A stretch of 64,000 nucleotides of DNA from Gnetum montanum. Lineage: Eukaryota; Streptophyta; Gnetopsida; Gnetales; Gnetaceae. Numbering within the stretch: the first letter of the stretch is position 1; every line of letters starts with the position of its first letter. The position numbers were made by a program, and so were the translations under genes. Shown in pieces: positions 56,472-64,000 of this stretch. The notes beneath the pieces are model-generated. The model was given only the letters and a program-made list of their open reading frames with translations, did no database searches and was not told the DNA's origin. The stretch lies in contig MNCI01000569.1 of assembly GCA_015680685.1 (NCBI GenBank), positions 259,246-323,245 of the forward strand, read 5' to 3'.

Positions 56472-58660
56472 ATGTCTTCTTCACATAGGACCAATAATCC
56501 ATCACATGATGAGGACACTAGTAGGTGAAATGGTAGGATCTATATTGAAGAGAATTAGAGTGAATCATTATGAGTGAAGGTTTCATATGCTCATTAAACC
56601 CTTACTACATTCAAAGACTATGTTTAATTGATGCAAACAATCCTAGAGGGGATGGAGTAAGTCCTAAAACAAGGAGGTCCTCAAGGTCAAGGACCTCCTC
56701 CAAACCTAGAAGAGATGAATCAAGGAACCACATAACAAGATATATGAGCCATGATAATTCTCCTAGTTCATCATCTTTTTCTTCCTCTTCAATGTCTAGT
56801 TCTAACAAAGATGAACATAGGTATGGAGATAAATCTCCACTAAAGGGTCATGATAGAGACAAACATGGAAATTAAATATAAGATATAAGGTATCAAATGA
56901 AGCATAGATGAGATCATCATAATTAGACAAATAGAAATAGAGATTATCACTATGACATGTCTAATAATGATGAACCCTTGTTGGCTACTAGAAGTATGAT
57001 ACATATCATGGAGGTAGTTAGAATATCCTATAAGCATCAAAGGGAAAGCCGCATCAAAAGGCTTGATATGAATAACATTCTTAAATTTGAGGAAGGTTAT
57101 AATTGTGATCCACAACCTCATTTATAAGCCTTCCATGATGCGTAAGCCTTACAAAATATCGAAAGTAAGTGGCAAAAGCTTAAGCTCTTCCCTATAATAC
57201 TAATAGAAGAAGTTGGAATTTGGTATAGATCATTGGAACCAAATTTAATCCACGAGTGGTCCACAATGCTTGAGCTCTTCAATGAAAAATATCGAACATA
57301 TTCAAGATGTCTAATCTAAGAAAACAAATCCAAGGTTGGAAGCAAGAAAACCATGAATCCTTGGATGTAGCCTTGGGCAGATACTATTCTCTACTACATA
57401 GATGCCTAGGCCATGTATTTTCTTAAAAAGAATAGCTATGTTACATCATATATGGGCTTTGTAACAAAACAAGGAAGACCCTTGGTACCTATGCTCAAGG
57501 AAGATTATTAGAATTGAGAGCCTATCAAATACAAAGGCTAATTGAATATGTGGCAAAAGAAAAAGGAGAGTTGTATAAAAGGGAGAGCATAGAGGAATAT
57601 AACTAGGATCCAACTCTTTACAAAAATAAGACCCATATTTATGATTAGGAAAAAGAGGTAGCTCTTGATGAGTTGATCTCACACAAAACCTTGTCAATAC
57701 AAAAGTCTATTGTTAACATTTAAGTAAGGGTAGATAAGACGTAGGAGTTGATGAATGAAAAAGCTACAACCAACTTAAAAATCATAGAAAATGTAAAGAA
57801 AATAGGATCAAGTGATCAAAATAAGAGGTGGAAAAAGAATAAGGACACTTATAAACAAAAAAGAAAAATAGCTATAGTAGAAGAGGTTGCAGACTTAAAT
57901 ACCGAGGAGAGGATGGATGTGACATTTGTTAATACAAACATCCAAAGGGCTATTACCTAGATTTGTTATATGTATAGGAGTCTAGGTTTTTACTTTAAAT
58001 CCCAAGTTCATAGAAAAGAAAATGCCTAGGAGATTGCCTTACCCATAAGACAATTATAGATCATTCTACAACTAGTAGTACTATCCTACTGGGACTTCTT
58101 ATCAACCTTAATACTACTATCAATAACAAGGGCAAAATCCATAGTCGTGGGGGATGCCATAACCAAACTACCAATATCCCTATTGTTGACCAAACCCTCA
58201 TGGATATTATGTTCAACAACTTGTTTCTCCTAATGGTTCTACTTCCCATACCTCAATGTACTACAGCTACCCTCATGAATACCATCAACTTGTAGCATCT
58301 CCTATGAGATCACCATCCCATGCCTCTCGTCATCCATCACATTCTCAATACTCTCATACTTCCCACCAATATATGTCACCACCAAAAATGTAGGAAGGAT
58401 TGGCATCACAACCTCAATAGAAGAATGCAACTTTTGGTGTGAACATATAAAGGGATAATAGTGCTAGTAGTCCTCATCAAAAGCCTCGAAAACATCCTTT
58501 CTTTAAGATGGTTTCCAAAAGTGTGCATAAAACTACCAAACCTACTAGCTTATCAAAACCAATACAAGACCAATTTAGTGCAATCCCCTTCCTTACAAAA
58601 ACAATGTCTCCTAATCCTATGCAAAAGTGATCAACCATTAGCACTCCAATATAAAACATA
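56472..58660 (+). pseudogene. Element C gag (decayed)
   Basis: Starts ATGTCTTCTTCACATAGG as in N2 and N4. An Arg/Ser-rich region (56660-56800) leads to the IKRLDMNN block near 57057. The capsid-like domain is at 57120-57600; a Lys-rich stretch follows at 57750-57890. A zinc-knuckle-like CDIC...KHPKGY at 57918-57955 has its last Cys lost. A Pro/Tyr-rich tract runs 58030-58400, then KKHPFF-type residues near 58490. Many stops and frameshifts; it is more diverged from N2-N4 than they are from each other. Confidence 0.78.
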
Positions 58661-59200
58661 AAAGATTAACCTATCATTGTAGAAAGACAAAAAATTTCAT
58701 GCATTACTAACAATGGTAAAGGATGCAGTTGTGGGCCAAAAGTTCAAAGTATTAACACAATCCCTATACTAATCCACAACAAATTTGAGGAACAAGTGTG
58801 TGTGCAAAACTATGTCTACACAATAGCCACTAAACTAAACGATACCTAGTGGTTAGAAAATGAGAATACCAAATCATTCAAAAGATGTATGGAAACATCA
58901 AATCCACTTATTAGTTATAGTCCTAAGAAAATGAACCAAACAAAGAACTCAGAAAACGAAATCTTACACTTTGACTATACACCAAAAAAATATGTTATAT
59001 AAGGGAACCTAAAAGCTAAAAAAGAAATGGGAAAACACCTTCTAAAAAGAAAACACCTTCAAGTCCAAGTGAATATATGTCTCCAAATGATCAAAACTTA
59101 ATTATCATCAATGTTAAATGTGTTGATAAAAGAAAAATTAAATAATTAAAGATGATAAATGGAAAACTTATGGTGTATAACTAAGGGAATGTGTAGTCCA
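58661..59200 (+). pseudogene. Element C protease-linker remnant
   Basis: Pieces equivalent to the N4 linker around 36420-36560 can be read: CITNNGKGCSCGPK near 58700, then VQNYVYTIATKLNDT and WLENEN near 58800-58865. The protease core itself was not found. The segment ends in A-rich DNA where RT should begin. Confidence 0.5.
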
Positions 59201-61392
59201 TTTTTTGAATGCTTGCCCATGAGTTTAGTTGTGGGGAAGATACCTCATCTTAAATTAAGAACTAATAAGTGTATTTTCACTTTTTGTTTTATAATTTTTT
59301 ATCATTTTACTATTTCTTCAAAATTTTCCAATTCTTAATATGTTTTTCATGTCTTATTATTCTATTTTCTTTATAGTTTTCTCTTTTGATGATTCGTTTC
59401 CTTTATATTTTATGAATGATTACTATGTTTTTTTGCTAACAATGATATTTCCAATCATGATGCAGAAGTCAACACCATGTGTTAGGTCTTTGTCTTATGC
59501 TATCAAGATGATTGGATAAATAATTTTGTAATGTAGTGAGAACACATCATCCATCCCTCTAGTTTTTGTAAATAAAAGGTCTTTATCATGAAAACAATAT
59601 GGTTCTTCTCACATGAAACTAATATTAACTACTGATCATTATGCCTTGAAGAAAGAGAGAAAGACCAAGTGGGAATGGCAAAGGGTGTGACCTCAAGAAG
59701 ATTTGTTGGATTCTCTTCTTAACTTTCTTCTTGTGGTTTATGACACATCTAAGAATGTACTATCACCCCTAATTGTCAACTAATAAATAGGAAGCATGTC
59801 TTTGCATGGTGTGGTTCCCATGATACAAAAAATAAATAAAAATTCAAAGGACACTCCTTAGACATTATAATGGACTACAAGCACTAGTTATGGGGCTAGA
59901 AAGACATGTTACCCATGCTTGAAGGTATCCCTCTAACTAAGGACCTTCCTTGCTTCTTTTCATTTCTTCTCTTTTGGAGTGATTCTCATTCTTTGTGGTT
60001 GTTGTGGATTCATGATTGTAGGCAGGAAGGGATACATCAACCTGAGGCCACTGTTAATGATATGGACTTGGTTTGAAACTTGGACAGATTGGTATGATGG
60101 TCATTTTAATCACAGTTGACACAAGACCCTATTGTAGACATGGTTAAGTACCTTACATCCCAATCTCTGCAATTCCTTCTCATACCATTATTCACCTCAT
60201 TGTTGCATGCAATTATGAGCCTAATGGTTTTGTATAGTATAGTGTAGGATCCTAACCAAGGCAATTGTGTGTTGTTTGAAATAAATACATGATCTACATT
60301 TGACTTCTAAGGTACCCATAGACATCTATAGAAGTGATTATGCAAGGGCATTATGATAGGAGCCTACTTTAGGAAGGATCCACTTACAAGACTTTTATTG
60401 ATCATGGCTTTGGACCAAACCTCACATCCTCAAGGATATCATGGATAGCTTCTCTAAATTTTTTCATGATTATGCGAATACTTCTCATCAATTTTAAATT
60501 ATCTTTAATGCTTTTATATTGAAATTTCCTTTAAATTCAAAATTTCTTGGCCATCATGTGAACTAGACCTTTGGTTTTAATGGTTTGAAAACTTGTGAGC
60601 TTTCAAAGTTAAGCTCATTTATCATGAGAGGAGAAAGGGGGTGGGTTAAGGATGTAATTTTTGAAATTTTTGTAACACAATATTTTTGAACATTATGATA
60701 GCTAATTGTACAAATAATTAAAATAGCTTGAACAACTTGATGATTTTAGTTATCTTAAAGCCTTTGAGGACATCATTATGAAATCATCTTGAGCCTAAAT
60801 GCTAATTTTTTTTTGAATTTTAAGCTAACTAAGGATTGAGAAAGGGTTAATCATCAAGGAAAAATTACCAAAACTAATGGTGATCCTTTGATGATTTTAG
60901 ATGATGTCACACAAAATACCTAAGGTTGAGGTCTTTTACAAGGTAAGGAAAAGAGGCCAAGAGAAGGATAGAGGGGATATGCCCATGGACAAATAGTAGC
61001 AAATACAAGGATTAAAGCTCAAACATCACATATTTATTGTACCTATGGGACAATGAGAAGAAATTTTAGTCCATCCTTCAAGAATGTTCTACATAAAAGA
61101 GAAGCATCAACATAATAATCAAGGTTGGACAATTTGCCACTACTAGTGACAATAAGAAGATTCATCTTCGATAGATTTTTTGAAGACCATTGAAATTTTG
61201 TAAAATTTAATATCTATCTAATCTTTTTGTCAATTTGTAATACATATACTCAAATAAAATTTTATATTGTGGCACTTCAGTTTTATAATGGTAGTCAATC
61301 TAGCCTTGATCACCCCACAATTTTTTTAATGGAACTTCATTCATTTATATATATATAACTTGAGGATGAGTTTTTAGTTAGTTGTGGGGGTA
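59201..61392 (+). other. Element C post-pol region and polypurine tract
   Basis: Colinear with the other post-pol regions and closest to element A. It keeps the GCATGGTGTGGTTCCCATGA phrase (59805) but its 3' hairpin arm is degraded. The conserved block is at 60359-60386. The polypurine tract GTGGGGGTA is at 61384-61392. Confidence 0.7.
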
Positions 61393-62309
61393 TGATGAAA
61401 CACCATATGTCAAGTAACTTCATTGACACATCCTTGTCAACTCATCTTAGATGCGTTGGCACATATGCATCAATGAGTACACATTGATGCATTCCCATTA
61501 AGGCATCTTAGATGTGTTGAATCATATATGTCGATGATCTGTTGATTAAAATCTATAAATATGCAAGCACCTGCCATGTATTTGACACCATTTAGTTAGT
61601 AGTGTAGCTAGACTCTTGTAATTTTGTCTCATAATCTTAGCAAATAGTTAATGAGTGCTCACACTATGGATTTGAGTCAGTTGTATGGTGCCTTATTTAA
61701 GTGGCATTGTACCTTGACACATTCTATGAATGATAGTAAGATTGAGATTGATTCATGTTCATTGCAACACTTTGACTTAGAATAGATTTACTTACAATAC
61801 AATTTGTTTTCTATGTACTTAGTTAATATTTTCCTTTCCATGCATGTTAATCAATTGACGAAATAAGCATGACCAATTTTGAGCATAAACATGTATTTGC
61901 TTGGTAATCCTAGCAGCATTATTGCTTAGTTTGCTCAGTAGCATAATGTTTAGTAATCTCAATAGTGGGTATATGAGTTTAAGATGTGTATGGCAAGTTG
62001 GGAACATACACTCATCATCCTTAGGATAGTTTAGGATTTAATTTTATTATTAGTTAGATTACATAATTAATTCTTATATTATTATTTAGTTAGTTTAGGG
62101 TCCACAACAACATTAATAATCATATGCCTCACTTTAGACTAAACCATACATGACAAAGCTACAACTAGTCAAAGTGAGAAGACAGCAACCTATGATCGAT
62201 GATTAACAATCTAGATAACACACTAGTACTATCCATGGAATTTGACCAGATTGCACGTGAGTGCTTGTGGTTTGTATGGTTGGGCATAGGAGATATTTGT
62301 TGCTTATCA
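61393..62309 (+). repeat. 3' LTR of element C
   Basis: 917 bp, TGATGAAAC...CTTATCA. TATAAATATG at 61554-61563. U3 differs from N2-N4 (no GATATC array; ATGCATCAATG-type motifs instead). R/U5 keeps TAGCTAGACTCTTGTA and the GTATGGTTGGGCATAGG phrase. Confidence 0.85.
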
Positions 62310-62689
62310 TGAGTCTTATTCCAATTGAGATTGGTTACCTTCTAGTGTGGATAGGGGTTGTGCTACTAGCCTTGAGTTTTCTTACCTTAAAAAAAAAAAA
62401 AAGACCAGCTAAGAAGATTATGAAGGTAATTTAAGATGGATTTATACTACAATAAGATAAAGGATCATCACTTAGAGGCTTGATACTCATCTTGCTAAGA
62501 TGAGAAAAAAGGAGGATTGGTGGATGAATGAAAGCCAAACCTCTTTCAAGTGGATGCACCTACACTTAAATCCATGTTTTAAGAATTGAAAAACAAGTAC
62601 CTTAACATCACTTAAAATGATGGCCCTTTACTTATATCATAATAAGATACTTTAGAATAATTATAAAGGAATATAACCATATCTCAATT
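62310..62689. other. Unassigned flank of element C
   Basis: No coding frame, repeat or RNA gene was recognised, apart from an A-run at 62389-62402. Confidence 0.4.
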
Positions 62690-62755
62690 GTAAATCAAAC
62701 TCTTGTAAACCCTTGTTAGAAAATGAGTTAACCACTTGAGCTACCTCTTAGTAGT
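62690..62755 (-). repeat. tRNA-derived SINE-like segment
   Basis: The minus strand reads GAGGTAGCTCAAGTGGTTAA (A-box region) and then GGGTTTACAAGAGTTTGATT (B-box-like, consensus GGTTCGATTCC) about 30 bp later. Spacing suits a pol III promoter of a tRNA-related SINE. Ends were not defined. Confidence 0.5.
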
Positions 62756-62804
62756 TCTTATCGTGTAGATAATTAGAAGAAACTGCAAATCAACAAAGAT
62801 TTAG

Positions 62805-62890
62805 CTTTTCGTGGAGGGGAATGACAAAAAAGAACTCATGTAGCTTATCCCATTTTTTGGGGACAAGGCTAGGATGACAACGACGATGAT
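62805..62890 (+). mobile_element. 3' end of an RTE-type LINE (plus strand)
   Basis: GGAATGACAAAAAAGAACTC encodes an E-x-Q-K-R-T-H-V-A-like end. TTTTTTGGGGACAAGGCTAG and a degenerate GAT/ACG trinucleotide tail follow. This matches the usual ending of plant RTE LINEs and is the same ending seen in reverse at 63490-63580. Only the last 85 bp are present. Confidence 0.6.
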
Positions 62891-63114
62891 AAATAAGTTA
62901 GATTTTTGGCTTTTTACTAAATAGATTATTTTATATGTGATCTTGTTACTAACTTGTTTGTGGTAGGGAACTTTAATATTTAAGTTTTTCCTTTCTATGC
63001 AATAGGTTAAAAGTTCATGGTGTAGTTCAAGCATTACTATATTCTTTACAGTATTGATTAATTTTTACCAACTACTATGTGTTGACAATCTTGAGGTGTG
63101 TATGGTGTACATTT

Positions 63115-63340
63115 GGTTTTGACAACATTACTTGGAAGGGTTGAATTAAGTGCCTTGGAGAAGGAATGTCAACACACAATACTTGGGAAAACTTAGATAA
63201 TAACATAAAGAATATAATGACAGGTTTTGGTTTTGATAACATTAGTTGGAAGGGTTGAATTAAGTGCATTGTGGAAGGGTATCAACACATATTACTTGGT
63301 AAAACCTAGAAAATAACATAAAGAATATAATGGTGGTGGC
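63115..63340. repeat. Diverged tandem duplication, 124-bp period
   Basis: GGTTTTGACAACATTACTTG at 63115 and GGTTTTGATAACATTAGTTG at 63239. Both continue through GAAGGGTTGAATTAAGTGC and end in AACATAAAGAATATAATG. Confidence 0.9.
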
Positions 63341-63414
63341 CTAGGGGAGAGGTGTTTGAACTTGAAATAATTTGACTATAGGTATTCTTGAAGGCATATA
63401 GCCAAGATACATGG

Positions 63415-63475
63415 AAGAATATAACTTGAAATGGCAACCTCATAACTAACAAATGAGCTAACCACTAATACCACC
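63415..63475 (-). repeat. tRNA-derived SINE-like segment
   Basis: The minus strand reads GGTATTAGTGGTTAGCTCAT (A box) then GAGGTTGCCATTTCAAGTTA (B-box-like, consensus GGTTCAAGTC) with tRNA-like spacing. It lies next to the LINE tail at 63494. Confidence 0.5.
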
Positions 63476-63489
63476 TATCAATGGCTTAG

Positions 63490-64000
63490 AAATCATCATC
63501 ATCATCATCATCCCAACATTGTCACAATAAAATGAGATTAGCTACATGAATTTTTTTTCGTCATTCATCTTTATAAAGAGCTAGATTTTTGGGGGTGGTG
63601 GAACCCAAAAGAAGTGAAATAATTAGAACTTTATATAACTCAACATTGCCCACCAGAATTGAACTCATGACGTGGAGCTTTGAAATCAAGTGTCTTATCA
63701 CTAGATCTTTGGTTATTTGCAATTTTTTTAGATCATCTCCAAGTGGTTTTTCCTATATCTTTTTTGGTCTTCCTTTTGTTAGCTTTCCTAGAACAATGAT
63801 GTAGTATTATTTTTTTATAGGCTTGTTGTTTGATCTTCTTTGTAGATGCCCAAACCATTTAAGTTGTCATTATTGTAACTTATTTAAAAAAACAAAAAGT
63901 TAATGTGTTGTGTAGTTCATCTCTTATAGTGATATACAAAATCGATATAAGTATTCACATCTTTGTCACATTGATTTGTTGTTCATGCCTCTTTTGTACT
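63490..64000 (-). mobile_element. RTE-type LINE, 3' part (runs off the window)
   Basis: On the minus strand the last codons of the RTE ORF are readable: KWFGHLQRR (63860-63834), a frameshift, then GKLTKGRPKKI (about 63790-63760) and DDLKKLQITKDLV. After an inserted SINE the frame continues as LALYKDEWRKKIHVANLI (63590-63530). The GAT microsatellite tail follows, seen on the plus strand as CATCATCAT at 63494-63515. These motifs are the standard C-terminus and tail of plant RTE LINEs. The rest of the element lies beyond 64000. Confidence 0.8.
63587..63700 (-). mobile_element. tRNA-derived SINE inserted in the LINE
   Basis: 114 bp flanked by perfect CTAGAT duplications (63581-63586, 63701-63706). 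The minus strand carries a B box in CATGAGTTCAATTCTGGTGG and an A-box-like TCTAGTGATAAGAC at the very start. It splits the LINE C-terminal frame between ITKDLV and LALYKDEW. Confidence 0.72.

Larger units (their letters stand above)
56205..62309 (+). mobile_element. Element C: gypsy element with gag but without RT-integrase
   Basis: Remnant of a 5' LTR (56205-56342) resembling the end of the LTR at 61393-62309, then an eroded primer-binding site (56343-56358, CACTGTTGCCAGGGA-like). Gag runs from 56472; a short protease-linker remnant follows (about 58650-58900), then directly the post-pol region (59200-61392) and 3' LTR. About 4 kb of pol is missing relative to N4. The 5' LTR is truncated, so no target duplication could be tested. 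Confidence 0.85.

Noticed and set aside
62690-62755. Functional tRNA gene
   Set aside because: Only A- and B-box-like segments are present; the acceptor and anticodon stems do not pair, which fits a SINE.
63494-63515. CRISPR-like or satellite array from the CAT repeat
   Set aside because: It is a simple trinucleotide tail of an RTE LINE seen in reverse.

Overview
The window is plant nuclear DNA from a repeat-rich genome. It is almost entirely old, decayed transposable elements: LTR retrotransposons of the Ty3/gypsy superfamily (Athila/Tat-like gag-pol), two kinds of LINE, and tRNA-derived SINEs. The only recognisable host gene is the 3' end of a leucine-rich-repeat receptor-like protein. The depth of nesting and the amount of decay suggest a seed plant with a large, slowly purged genome. 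A gymnosperm is plausible, but the sequence does not prove it. No bacterial, organellar, rRNA or intact tRNA gene was seen.

Layout. 1-1650: gypsy element A, reduced to LTR end, primer-binding site, leader and post-pol untranslated region. 1652-5991: element B, an LTR element whose interior codes for an unrecognised coiled-coil protein instead of gag-pol. 6560-7750: LINE reverse transcriptase remnant on the minus strand. 7858-8370: a second, diverged copy of the coiled-coil gene on the minus strand. 8371-11890: mostly unassigned sequence without recognisable transposon signals. 11891-12293: LRR receptor-like protein C-terminus on the minus strand, followed by a 53-bp repeat.

12366-55419 is one five-deep nest. 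N1 (truncated at both ends) was interrupted in its protease region by N2 (14220-53871). N2 was interrupted in its post-pol region by N3 (21674-51285). N3 was interrupted just after its gag start by N4 (22632-42401). N4 was interrupted in gag by N5 (24125-33925, opposite strand). Target-site duplications and re-joined reading frames support each step. N1-N4 belong to one related family: TGATGA...TCATCA-type LTR ends, a primer-binding site matching tRNA-Asp, and gag, protease, RT, RNase H and integrase in that order. A 1.7-2 kb non-coding post-pol region precedes the polypurine tract. N5 is a different family: 2.05-kb LTRs, gag and protease but no RT or integrase, so it is non-autonomous.

55420-56204 is unassigned. 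56205-62309 is element C, a relative that keeps gag but has lost RT to integrase. The last 1.7 kb holds a LINE 3' end with a SINE inserted in it, two more SINE-like segments, a LINE tail fragment and a 124-bp duplication.

The points most worth following up are the repeated coiled-coil gene carried between gypsy-type signals, a hairpin with compensatory changes in the post-pol regions, and the five-step insertion chronology. All boundaries and similarities were read by eye; no alignment or database search was run.
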